From positions 32,295,949 to 32,359,948 of the forward strand of contig OX387182.1 in the NCBI GenBank assembly GCA_947561395.2: DNA of 64,000 bases, written 5' to 3'. The position numbers and the translations under genes were made by a program. Under the pieces are notes generated by a model, which saw only the letters and a list, made by a program, of their open reading frames with translations, was not told the origin of the DNA and did not search any database. This stretch comes from Buxus sempervirens. Its lineage: Eukaryota; Streptophyta; Magnoliopsida; Buxales; Buxaceae. This document shows, piece after piece, positions 57,401-60,624 of this stretch (the first letter of the stretch is position 1; every line of letters starts with the position of its first letter).

Positions 57401-58297
57401 AGCTCTTTCATCCCCAAGGCTTGTGATCCCTGCTTCTATATATGGACTTTGGGGCCTGTCTCTGCATTACTCAAATGATTTTCTTGATTTCCAGGTATGG
57501 ATGAACCCCATTTGTCACATTAGCTACCAATGAGACTGTATACAAACTCTTACCATTTGGTCCATGTAGTTCTGAAAATTTTCAAACTGCACGTTTGTTG
57601 GGTCACTCGGAGCTGTTGGATATGAAAGATGGCAAAGATCATTTCAGCTCCATCTAATTATCTTCAAGTTCCCGAGACATATAAATGCACAGTACAGTAG
57701 GGCTGGTAATGGTTGATCTGGGGTTGGATTGATTCAGTCTAATTAGGAATTGGACAAAATCTTCAGAACATAAATCCTTTACTAAATCTGATATCCTAAT
57801 ATCAGATTTTAATCATATGTTTAACATATATAATAACTTAAGATTTTCTTTAAATTGGATTACCTCTTAACTGAATAAGATAGCAGTATAGCCAAACTCT
57901 ATGTGACCAAAACTTGGATATGATCATTGGATCATAACATTTTAGAAATCCAACATCCTCAGTGCACCAGTGTTTCTGTTGATACATATCCAAGAGCAGG
58001 CTGTATTACCAGTACATCCCATGTACTGAGAACAGACTGGGATCAACCCATCTGAGTTCCACCCTAACCAGCTCTAATCTGTACAATTGAAAGTTGGGAA
58101 CATTACTTCTCAGAATTGTTGTATTACACAACCGATTGTCTATACGTCCTTCAACTTTCATTTTACTTTCATGTTGTTTACAGCTTGTGCCCGCCTTGCT
58201 TGGGATGTTTGCATATAAGGCTGCTGCTATCGTCCAAATTTACAGGGATAATGAAGACTTGAGAATAGTTTTTCCAGAAGATGAAGAAAGCTATTGA
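6312..58297 (+). CDS. Plastid AtpI/CGL160-like membrane protein, nine-exon gene (319 aa) with giant introns
   Basis: The coding sequence is the join of 6312-6465, 17124-17290, 20991-21095, 21258-21314, 50413-50493, 56287-56321, 57152-57241, 57338-57494 and 58184-58297. It totals 960 nt, every intron is GT..AG, and all phases agree. The N-terminus ([10 protein letters not shown], then Ser/Arg-rich with few acids) looks like a plastid transit peptide. Residues about 52-160 are hydrophilic. Four hydrophobic segments follow, from [20 protein letters not shown] to [20 protein letters not shown], then an acidic tail ending EDEESY. The last part resembles the membrane domain of plastid CGL160, a CF1-CFo ATP synthase assembly factor related to bacterial AtpI. 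A role in the thylakoid or envelope is therefore inferred from recall, not search. The gene appears intact despite about 51 kb of intron. Confidence 0.82.
7241..7560. repeat. Partial copy of the foldback/MULE-like family at 46-48 kb
   Basis: It shares with 46930-47240 the start ATCGTGCCG, TATTGACCAAT, the repeated words ATGGTGGATAC, and the following AAACATGTT and GGAAACAAATC segments. Only one end is recognisable, and it is strongly diverged. Confidence 0.6.
8995..9283. repeat. Possible member of the CAAGGTTTAC MITE family
   Basis: It contains the family theme CATGCTGCCGAAATTTC near the left. The reverse complement of the right edge reads AAGGTTTATCATTTCAATG, like the termini of the elements at 13757 and 18770. 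No clear left terminus or TSD was found. Confidence 0.35.
9636..9652. repeat. LINE target-site duplication, left copy (17 bp)
   Basis: AAGTGAAAGGTTGGGTC matches 12775-12791 (AAGTGAAAGGTTGTGTC) with one mismatch. Confidence 0.85.
9653..11668 (+). pseudogene. LINE ORF2 reverse transcriptase region (broken)
   Basis: Successive frames encode the plant LINE RT in order. They include [20 protein letters not shown] (about 9991-10050), DKAPGPDG (about 10291), FICLIPK and [20 protein letters not shown] (about 10431-10530), [28 protein letters not shown] (about 10853), and the catalytic FADD in [11 protein letters not shown] (about 11000-11030). The next part ([10 protein letters not shown], then [16 protein letters not shown]) is the thumb region. 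In-frame stops at about 10243, 10675 and 10981 interrupt it. Confidence 0.9.
11792..12445 (+). pseudogene. LINE ORF2 C-terminal zf-RVT domain
   Basis: The frame contains [20 protein letters not shown], then [19 protein letters not shown] with the Cys/His pattern of zf-RVT, then [13 protein letters not shown]. This is the usual end of plant LINE ORF2. It belongs to the element at 9653-12774. Confidence 0.9.
12775..12791. repeat. LINE target-site duplication, right copy
   Basis: Pairs with 9636-9652. It directly follows the A tail. Confidence 0.85.
12792..13748. other. Intron 1 stretch, no gene recognised
   Basis: Pyrimidine-rich tracts occur near 13467-13560. Short repeated phrases (GATTTTCAAATTTT, near 13195 and 13253) suggest a local duplication. 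There is nothing coding. Confidence 0.5.
13757..14015. mobile_element. MITE, hAT-like, 259 bp (CAAGGTTT family)
   Basis: The termini are CAAGGTTTGCAAT and, reverse complemented, CAATGTTTACAAT. It is flanked by CTTAATAC (13749-13756) and CTTAATAT (14016-14023), an 8-bp duplication with one mismatch. The size and 8-bp TSD suggest a non-autonomous hAT element. Related elements are at 18770, 53481 and perhaps 51774. Confidence 0.7.
14024..15050. other. Intron 1 stretch, no gene recognised
   Basis: The part near 14160-14350 (GA-rich, then CCCTATTTATGG) resembles LTR-type sequence, but no pair or boundary was found. Nothing else is recognised. Confidence 0.4.
15060..15559 (+). mobile_element. LINE 3' end fragment
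   Basis: The frame at 15110-15340 carries [13 protein letters not shown], the closing motif of plant LINE ORF2. A 3' UTR of about 200 bp follows, then ACCGATCC and an A run at 15545-15559. The 5' boundary is approximate. Confidence 0.8.
15560..16177. other. Intron 1 stretch, no gene recognised
   Basis: AT-rich sequence with no repeat pair or reading frame that can be supported. Confidence 0.5.
16178..16641 (+). pseudogene. Coding-like fragment of unknown origin
   Basis: The base composition is gene-like, and open stretches switch between frames. One frame gives [20 protein letters not shown] and then, after shifts, [20 protein letters not shown]. Another is open at the end as [14 protein letters not shown]...[14 protein letters not shown]. 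This pattern suggests an exon of another gene that was copied here and has picked up stops and frameshifts. It is not an exon of the host gene, because exons 1 and 2 join in phase without it. No family is recognised. Confidence 0.4.
16650..16825. repeat. Tandem repeat, about 2.4 units of 73 bp
   Basis: Units begin at 16650 and 16723 (AAGATTCTTTTGAATTC) and include GGTTCATCCAGCTATATATA. A shorter third copy follows. It starts directly after the coding-like fragment. Confidence 0.8.
17124..17290 (+). CDS. Host gene exon 2
   Basis: It encodes residues 52-107 ([13 protein letters not shown] to PQQSGE). Acceptor TTTTATCCTTCAG, donor GGGGAG|GTATG. With one base from exon 1 it makes exactly 56 codons. 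This part is hydrophilic and acidic/basic mixed, as expected for a stromal segment before the membrane domain. Confidence 0.82.
17291..18769. other. Intron 2, first part
   Basis: It contains a simple repeat (TA then AAT units, about 17356-17397) and no gene. Confidence 0.55.
18770..19023. mobile_element. MITE, hAT-like, 254 bp (CAAGGTTT family)
   Basis: The ends are CAAGGTTTACTGTTT and, reverse complemented, CAAGTGTTTACAGTTT. GTAGAAC occurs on both sides (18763-18769 and 19024-19030), a 7-bp exact duplication that may extend to 8 with a mismatch. Same family as 13757-14015. Confidence 0.75.
19024..20990. other. Intron 2, second part, no gene recognised
   Basis: Ordinary intron-like sequence with T-rich runs. 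A locally repeated word (CTAGTTCTAG) occurs near 19930-19970. Confidence 0.5.
20991..21095 (+). CDS. Host gene exon 3
   Basis: It encodes 35 residues ([20 protein letters not shown] to INKKRVIK), phase 0 on both sides, in a basic hydrophilic region. Acceptor ATTAATAG, donor ATCAAG|GTCTG. Confidence 0.8.
21258..21314 (+). CDS. Host gene exon 4 (19 codons)
   Basis: It encodes [19 protein letters not shown], a charged helix-forming stretch just before the first membrane segment. Intron 3 before it is only 162 bp. Donor GAAGCT|GTATGG opens the 29-kb intron 4. The acceptor is ATGATAG. Confidence 0.78.
21315..21852. other. Start of intron 4, no feature
   Basis: Nothing is recognised before the Copia LTR. 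Confidence 0.5.
21853..22631 (-). repeat. Copia copy 1, 3' LTR (left)
   Basis: It begins TGTTGGAGAC on +. The match to the right LTR spans about 22367-22631. It carries repeated CTTTGGAATCCACCAAAG palindromes between 22172 and 22295. The true inner end is lost to a deletion. Confidence 0.75.
22172..22295. repeat. Four repeated palindromic units in the LTR
   Basis: CTTTGGAATCCACCAAAG (6-bp stem, 6-base spacer) or close variants occur four times at spacings of about 35-45 bp. Confidence 0.75.
22677..22695. repeat. LINE target-site duplication, left copy (19 bp)
   Basis: GTGGGATCATCAAGAAGTT, identical to 23156-23174. Confidence 0.9.
22696..23155 (-). mobile_element. LINE 3' end inserted in Copia RT, with perfect 19-bp TSD
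   Basis: It begins on + with a T run (the reverse of an A tail). On minus it encodes [14 protein letters not shown], the LINE C-terminal motif. It is exactly bounded by the 19-bp duplication, so it is a strongly 5'-truncated LINE of 460 bp that split the Copia RT frame between DDP and YRRLIGRL. Confidence 0.92.
23613..23745 (-). mobile_element. 133-bp LINE tail with a G-rich end inserted in Copia RT
   Basis: CACCATGC lies on both sides (23605-23612 and 23746-23753). The insert is the minus-strand end of a LINE 3' UTR ending in ACCGATCAAAAGGAGG and a long run of G (C run on +, about 23622-23645). That replaces the expected A tail. Confidence 0.6.
24211..25492 (-). pseudogene. Copia copy 1 integrase region (broken)
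   Basis: It contains a GAG-pre-integrase zinc motif ([16 protein letters not shown], then [12 protein letters not shown]), then the integrase core ([11 protein letters not shown] and [10 protein letters not shown]), then [15 protein letters not shown]. These are the standard Copia landmarks in the right order. Frame changes separate the blocks, and a Ser/Pro-rich linker follows toward RT. Confidence 0.88.
25586..26896 (-). pseudogene. Copia copy 1 gag and protease (broken)
   Basis: The N-terminus at 26896 reads [20 protein letters not shown] then [14 protein letters not shown], the usual start of Copia gag. The 26182-25586 frame has [11 protein letters not shown] of the zinc-knuckle region and [11 protein letters not shown], the protease site in which the expected DTGA has become DTDA. 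The part in between (about 26200-26680) is degraded. Confidence 0.87.
26897..27505 (-). mobile_element. LINE fragment with RNase H, between Copia gag and 5' LTR
   Basis: The minus frame 27377-26889 has [13 protein letters not shown] (end of zf-RVT), then [20 protein letters not shown] and the RNase H motifs [14 protein letters not shown] and IIKGDS. It lacks a 3' UTR and A tail and touches the Copia gag start directly. It therefore seems to have arrived or been trimmed by recombination. Confidence 0.82.
27511..27855 (-). repeat. Copia copy 1, 5' LTR remnant (right)
   Basis: The part to 27758 matches 22367-22631. The outer part ends ...CCAATTGTCA, so on minus it starts TGACAATTGG. The inner half of this LTR is missing and replaced by LINE sequence. 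Confidence 0.7.
27856..28245. other. Intron 4 stretch, unidentified
   Basis: A 100-codon minus frame (28298-27996) has no recognisable motif. The match between the two viral copies begins just to the right, near 28246. Confidence 0.45.
28246..29600 (+). pseudogene. Pararetroviral downstream ORF, copy A (function unknown)
   Basis: Open blocks in changing frames read [51 protein letters not shown] and [13 protein letters not shown]. The same blocks occur on minus at 41840-40380 in copy B. It lies between RNase H and the promoter, the place of a transactivator-like or second ORF in some caulimovirids. Role not established. Confidence 0.65.
29806..29817 (+). promoter_or_regulatory. Pararetroviral TATA box, copy A
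   Basis: TACTATAAAAGA. It is conserved in copy B on minus (about 40058-40070). It lies about 140 bp before the primer binding site, fitting a genomic-RNA promoter. Confidence 0.6.
29957..29968 (+). promoter_or_regulatory. Met-tRNA primer binding site, copy A
   Basis: TGGTAGCAGAGC is one base from TGGTATCAGAGC, the complement of the initiator Met-tRNA 3' end used by caulimovirids. Confidence 0.7.
30435..31121 (+). pseudogene. Start of pararetroviral main ORF, copy A
   Basis: Open blocks of 60 and 107 codons (30435-30617, 30801-31124) lie between the leader and the RNase H join. No conserved motif was found. By position it would be the N-terminal part of the viral polyprotein. The junction at about 31121 skips about 3-4 kb compared with copy B. 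Confidence 0.5.
31122..31560 (+). pseudogene. Pararetroviral RNase H domain, copy A
   Basis: Blocks [34 protein letters not shown] and [20 protein letters not shown], then [10 protein letters not shown] after a frameshift, match the C-terminal RNase H part of caulimovirid polymerases. They also match copy B (41990-42400, minus). Confidence 0.8.
32560..32823. repeat. Eleven tandem 24-bp units inside the LTR
   Basis: The unit is close to CTCACCCATAGGTGGTAAACAAAT. Because 24 is a multiple of 3, the minus strand stays open and shows a false 8-residue repeat (GEICLPPA-like). No protein is inferred. Confidence 0.9.
34065..34433 (-). repeat. Copia copy 2, 3' LTR (369 bp)
   Basis: On minus it starts TGTTGAAGAC and ends CCCTGGTTTTA. 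It has four copies of an approximately 33-bp unit with AAATCTGCTGAGATCTTC, while the partner LTR has three. Confidence 0.93.
34441..36074 (-). pseudogene. Copia copy 2 reverse transcriptase and RNase H
   Basis: RT starts [20 protein letters not shown], then [20 protein letters not shown] and [10 protein letters not shown] (frame break). The catalytic YVDD is intact at 35386-35397. A 279-codon frame (35280-34441) then holds [36 protein letters not shown] and the RNase H region ending in [13 protein letters not shown] stop near 35281-35300 separates the last two blocks. Confidence 0.92.
36625..37690 (-). pseudogene. Copia copy 2 protease and integrase
   Basis: Protease site [14 protein letters not shown] is present (usual D-S/T-G-A changed to D-F-G-A). 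Next are the integrase zinc finger [17 protein letters not shown] ... CDICQMAK and core motifs LIHSDLWG and FTDD. After a frame break near 36905, [20 protein letters not shown] continues the integrase. Confidence 0.9.
37690..38860 (-). pseudogene. Copia copy 2 gag
   Basis: It starts [17 protein letters not shown] with a good start at 38860. It has [20 protein letters not shown] and, after a stop near 38561, [20 protein letters not shown], then a frameshift. The zinc knuckle [14 protein letters not shown] (CX2CX4HX4C) is near 38005-38050. The stop and shift make it a pseudogene. Confidence 0.9.
38881..38893 (-). promoter_or_regulatory. Copia copy 2 primer binding site
   Basis: TGGTATCAAAGCC on minus, one change from the initiator Met-tRNA complement, directly after the 5' LTR. 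Confidence 0.85.
38894..39203 (-). repeat. Copia copy 2, 5' LTR (310 bp)
   Basis: Closely similar to the other LTR apart from scattered substitutions and the repeat-number difference, pointing to a moderately recent insertion. Confidence 0.93.
39901..39913 (-). promoter_or_regulatory. Primer binding site, copy B (mutated)
   Basis: On minus it reads TAGTATTAGAGCT, three or four changes from the Met-tRNA primer site and aligned with 29957-29968 of copy A. Confidence 0.5.
40085..40332. mobile_element. Palindromic mini-LTR / initiator tRNA / mini-LTR insertion, 248 bp
   Basis: A 77-bp LTR-like unit (40085-40161, TGTTAAGG to GTTCTACA) is followed by 28 bases complementary to the 3' end of initiator Met-tRNA (40162-40189). 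After one T comes a nearly complete initiator tRNA copy ending in CCA (40191-40264). The same LTR follows in reverse complement (40265-40332, 68 bp). The flanks are ATGGG (40080-40084) and ATGAG (40333-40337), and viral copy A has the empty site (CTCAT at 29790-29794). Confidence 0.88.
40191..40264 (+). tRNA. Initiator tRNA-Met-like sequence with encoded CCA (retro-copied, pseudogene)
   Basis: It begins ATCAGAG and keeps the plant initiator landmarks: CGCAGCGGAAGCGTGG, anticodon loop GGGCCCATAACCC with CAT, and the acceptor end CTCTGATACCA. It is one base short and has changes in the T arm. Nuclear tRNA genes do not encode CCA, so this is a copy of the processed tRNA, not a normal gene. Confidence 0.85.
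40380..41840 (-). pseudogene. Pararetroviral downstream ORF, copy B
   Basis: Reverse-strand homolog of 28246-29600. Frames 41292-40999 and 41045-40839 are open and overlap. It contains [20 protein letters not shown] and [20 protein letters not shown]. Confidence 0.65.
42748..43368 (-). pseudogene. Pararetroviral reverse transcriptase, copy B
   Basis: It shows [12 protein letters not shown] (motif A region) and [12 protein letters not shown] with the catalytic YIDD at 42874-42885. A frameshift lies between these blocks. Downstream RNase H blocks extend to about 41990. Confidence 0.85.
43816..44007 (-). pseudogene. Pararetroviral aspartic protease, copy B
   Basis: The frame contains [10 protein letters not shown], the D-T-G catalytic motif of retropepsins, between capsid and RT. 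The flanking blocks at 43791-43582 ([17 protein letters not shown]) continue the domain after a stop. Confidence 0.8.
44796..45850 (-). pseudogene. Pararetroviral capsid region with CCHC zinc finger, copy B
   Basis: Blocks include [20 protein letters not shown], typical of caulimovirid coat proteins. A Lys-rich tract then leads to [14 protein letters not shown], a CX2CX4HX4C knuckle, at about 44815-44865. Stops between the blocks show decay. Confidence 0.82.
45851..46231. other. Intron 4 stretch, no feature
   Basis: A/T runs and nothing recognisable between the viral copy and the foldback repeat. Confidence 0.45.
46242..48173. mobile_element. Large foldback / MULE-like non-autonomous repeat
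   Basis: The left arm (46242-46930) is largely the reverse complement of 47640-48173, and the centre (about 46690-46930) of 46990-47280. The right arm has about 350 extra bases (47290-47640). The terminal motif AAATATCGTGC is present at both ends and again in the centre. TCATCATACC (46232-46241) and TGATCATACC (48174-48183) form a 10-bp duplication with one mismatch, a MULE-like length. There is no transposase. Confidence 0.7.
48184..50412. other. End of intron 4, no gene
   Basis: It contains a T-run/G-run/TG-repeat (48602-48656) and otherwise T-rich sequence. Open frames here have no motifs. Confidence 0.55.
48602..48656. repeat. Poly-T, poly-G (15) and TG microsatellite
   Basis: T8, then G15 (48610-48624), then (TG)n with an interruption. 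Confidence 0.95.
50413..50493 (+). CDS. Host gene exon 5 (first membrane helix)
   Basis: It encodes [20 protein letters not shown] then LIVLSIQ, 27 codons, phase 0 both sides. Acceptor TTTATTCAG, donor ATCCAG|GTAATT. The preceding exon 4 ends KYEA, giving a charged stretch right before the helix. Confidence 0.85.
50494..52289. other. Intron 5, first part
   Basis: No gene. A possible CAAGGTTTAC-family MITE starts near 51774 (CATGGTTTACAATTTC) and contains the family theme GACATGCC...GGCATTG, but its far end was not found. Confidence 0.45.
52290..52580. mobile_element. TRIM-like element: 77-bp LTR, primer site, T-arm-like hairpin
   Basis: The LTR at 52290-52366 (TGTTACGAAAT to GTTCAACA) has the same length and plan as the mini-LTR at 40085. 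It is followed by TGGTTTCAGAGC (52367-52378) and the hairpin GGGTTCAAGTCCC (52388-52400). A second partial copy, GGTGTTCTACA plus TGGTATCAGAGC (52532-52543) and GGTTCAAACC, follows. No protein is encoded. Confidence 0.7.
52591..53472. other. Intron 5 stretch, no feature
   Basis: No motif, repeat pair or reading frame can be supported. Confidence 0.45.
53481..55059. mobile_element. hAT-like non-autonomous element, 1.58 kb
   Basis: CTTGAATG lies on both sides (53473-53480 and 55060-55067) as an exact 8-bp duplication (9 if the next T is counted). The ends (TGAGGTTTTTAAG; reverse complement of right end CAGTGTTCACAG) resemble those of the 13757 and 18770 MITEs. Near the right end is the family theme CGACATGCGTTCC...AAATTTCG. 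No transposase frame remains. Confidence 0.6.
55716..55936. repeat. Tandem duplication of about 104 bp
   Basis: Unit 1 is 55716-55819 and unit 2 starts at 55820 (AGCAAACAGA...GTAGATCAGATG). Unit 2 has a 13-14-bp insertion (TTCTTACTC-like). Confidence 0.88.
56287..56321 (+). CDS. Host gene exon 6 (35 nt, start of second helix)
   Basis: It encodes [11 protein letters not shown] plus two bases. Acceptor TTTTGTAG, donor CTCAG|GTTAG. Phase 2 joins with the T of exon 7 to make Ser. It is small but required to keep frame and helix. Confidence 0.8.
56488..56865. mobile_element. hAT-type MITE, 378 bp, exact 8-bp TSD
   Basis: The terminal repeats are CAGTGGTGGAACCA and, at the far end reverse complemented, CAGTGGCGGAACCA. 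GGCATTAC is duplicated exactly (56480-56487, 56866-56873). Inside are four units of about 60 bp with a G run followed by CAAACTAGAAATTTTAG. Intron 6 of the host gene. Confidence 0.93.
57152..57241 (+). CDS. Host gene exon 7
   Basis: It encodes (S)[20 protein letters not shown] then QIFMQKKSH plus two bases. It completes the second helix and the following loop. Acceptor GTGTTGTAG, donor CACCG|GTATAG. Confidence 0.82.
57338..57494 (+). CDS. Host gene exon 8 (third helix)
   Basis: It encodes (R)[19 protein letters not shown] then [20 protein letters not shown] and [13 protein letters not shown]. The acceptor chosen is TATGGATCAG at 57337. The upstream CAAACAG would break the phase. Intron 7 is only 96 bp. 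Confidence 0.83.
58184..58297 (+). CDS. Host gene exon 9 (fourth helix and stop)
   Basis: It encodes [20 protein letters not shown] then [17 protein letters not shown] and TGA. The helix with L-x-P-x-L-x-G-x-F-x-Y-K resembles the last segment of CGL160-type proteins. Acceptor GTTTACAG. Confidence 0.87.
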   Translation, partial: LVPALLGMFAYKAAAIVQIYRDNEDLRIVFPEDEESY

Positions 58298-58737
58298 ACC
58301 ATTTGATGAAGCTTGGAGCACTATAACAATTCTGGTCTTCCATGGCTTCGAATACAAGTTGGAAGTTTGGCTTACAGAAATGCGGCTTTTTTGGCGTCCT
58401 ATTTGAAAGAAAACTATTGCAAAAAAGAAAAAGAAAAAAAAAACACATGCATGACTACAATTGGTTTAGTTATACTGTCTCCTGGGTGTCACATTATCAG
58501 GTATAATTTTTTGGAATTTTTTCTTATAAGTAGGAATTGAAATGAAAGTTAAAAATTATTTTAATCCCTAAACGTATAGCAAAATATATCTATAAATCAG
58601 GCTTCGGTTCAGTTTGATGTAGCTACAGATTTGAAAAAAAATCTCTCACAAATTGGTTCGGTTTAGCTATAGACCCGTTGCTCTTCTTGTTTAACTGAAG
58701 AGATCATATTTGTTCTTAATGATTTCTCTCACAGATC
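58298..58737. other. Likely 3' UTR and downstream flank of the host gene
   Basis: A-rich tract at 58421-58443. No certain poly(A) signal was chosen. A 20-base T run (about 58739-58759) separates it from Copia sequence. Confidence 0.45.
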
Positions 58738-58759
58738 CTTTTTTTTTTTTTTTTTTTTT

Positions 58760-59519
58760 GTTTGAAGAGTAAGTGTAATTTTTATTGATTTGAAACAAGA
58801 TTTCTCTCAGAAATTGTTACTCTTTGTAAATTGAAGAAAAAGAAAGCAGGGGAATGAAACATGAATTGAGAGAAGATGGGAGAAACTTTTGTATTCTCTT
58901 CTCCTATTGATTAATCTCAAAGCTATACAAAACATGAGTATATATACAGTTGACTGTACATAACCAATTTTGCCACATAAGACAAAATACAGATACAACT
59001 AACTAACTGAGATGACAAGACAACTAAATAACTAAGCTAACTAACTGAGGTAACAAGAAAACGTTAGTCTCCTTCAACCTTGATCATCATCCTTCTTCCT
59101 TGAATCTTCATTCTACAATAGATCCCTACAAGATGGAGAATATAGATTTGTAACTCCTATCTTGGCCAAATGAGAATTAAAAATCTTAGAAGTGAGGGCT
59201 TTGGTGAAGATATCTGCCAATTGAGAAGAAGAAGAAACATGTGAAGTTTGAACACTACCCTATTGAATTTTATCTTTGACTAAATAACAGTCTAACTCAA
59301 TGTGTTTCGTCTATTCATGAAACACTGGGTTGGCTGCAATGTGGAGAGCCACCTGATTGTCACTAAATAGAAGAGCTGCTTGAGGATGAGGAATCAGCAA
59401 ATCGGTGAGAAGAAATCCTCAACCAAGTTAGCTCACAACAAGCACTGGCCATGGCCCTGTACTCTGCTTCAGTGGAGGATCTAGAAACTACGTTTTGCTT
59501 CTTCGATTCGTGTGTCTGG
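58760..59519 (-). mobile_element. Copia 3' fragment (copy 3): RNase H end plus LTR
   Basis: On minus from 59519 it reads KQNVVSRSSTEAEYRAMASA, then LADIFTKAL (after a stop) and NLYSPSC. This is the end of Copia RNase H. The LTR then begins TGTTACCTCAG at 59055 and contains a TATA-like TATATATACTC (about 58940). The outer LTR end is not located. The TRIM insertion follows directly on the right side. Confidence 0.78.
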
Positions 59520-59529
59520 AAAAGATGCT

Positions 59530-59779
59530 GTTACGGTCCTAAATGTTAAGTGCTTAACCAACGAAGTCTCCATAAGCCTTGGGGCTTTTGGAGCAATGGT
59601 TAGGCACGTAACAAATGGTATCAGAGCCAAACACCATGTCCCGAGTTCGAGTCTCGGAAGTGGCGACTTATAGGCTGGATTAAAATACCTTGGTATTATG
59701 TATGGGCATAGTGCTAAGTCATTGAATACTGATAGATGGTGGAATGTTATAGTCCTAAATTTTAAGTGCTTAACCAACT
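59530..59779 (+). mobile_element. TRIM element with 84-bp LTR, primer site and T-arm-like hairpin
   Basis: The LTR is 59530-59613 (TGTTACGGTCC to GCACGTAACA). The primer site TGGTATCAGAGC is at 59616-59627, and CCGAG-TTCGAGT-CTCGG at 59641-59657 is a perfect T-arm-like stem-loop. The second LTR starts at 59745 (TGTTATAGTCC) and is cut after about 35 bp by the next repeat. No coding capacity. Confidence 0.83.
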
Positions 59780-60378
59780 GTAAGCACCTCATTTTTGCGC
59801 CCCTGGAAGTGCCGGAAATGCACACCCTAGACGGAAAGTCAAACCTTAAGGGGTGAAAAGTTGACTTTTTGGTCAAGTGATAATTGGCTACCTTGCTTTA
59901 TCTCAATGGATAGAGAATCTCATCATGGTTCCAACGCAACTGAGTTTGCTTAAATCGGAGTCCGGATGAAGAAGATATGAGCAGTTGAAGTTATAGGGCA
60001 ACAGTATCGGAAGACTGCACATGTGGCAAAAGCTTGCACACGTGGCAAGCAACAGAGCTAGAGTGTCTCGGGGATTAAATCTGTAATTATCCAAATTAAT
60101 GAAAAATGTCTCAAGGGTGAATCTGCAGATATCCAAAAGAATCAAAAGAGAATCTATAAATATCAAAAGTTGAGAAAATATCCCAGGGACTAATCTGGAA
60201 ATACCTAAAAATACATAATTAAAACAAAATTTTTCATAAATATCTCAAGGACTCAATTTCAAAGTATCCAAAAGTATTGGATGAATCTGCAAAAATCCCG
60301 GGGACTAAATCTTAAAGGATCTAAGAGTATCAGGTGAATCTGCAAATATCTAGGGACTAAATCTTAAATATCGGATTT

Positions 60379-60624
60379 GTATCCGATCATAGATGTCAGA
60401 TACACATATTTTTGTGTATATCTGACATTATTGGTCGGATACAAGAGATACGCCGTGCGATTCGCGCTGATTCACTGACAGATTCGCGCAGAAAAATTGA
60501 ATTTTGGCAATCATTCTGTCTGTATCCGACATTATTTGTCGGATACAAAGAATCTTTAATGTATCCGACCATATAGGTCGGATACACTTGGGTTATAGTG
60601 TATCCGACCTGTTTAGTCGGATAC
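60379..60624. repeat. Cluster of five 25-27-nt palindromes
   Basis: GTATCCGAC, 7 bases, GTCGGATAC occurs at 60522-60546, 60561-60585 and 60600-60624. Slightly decayed copies occur at 60379-60403 and 60415-60442. Confidence 0.9.
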
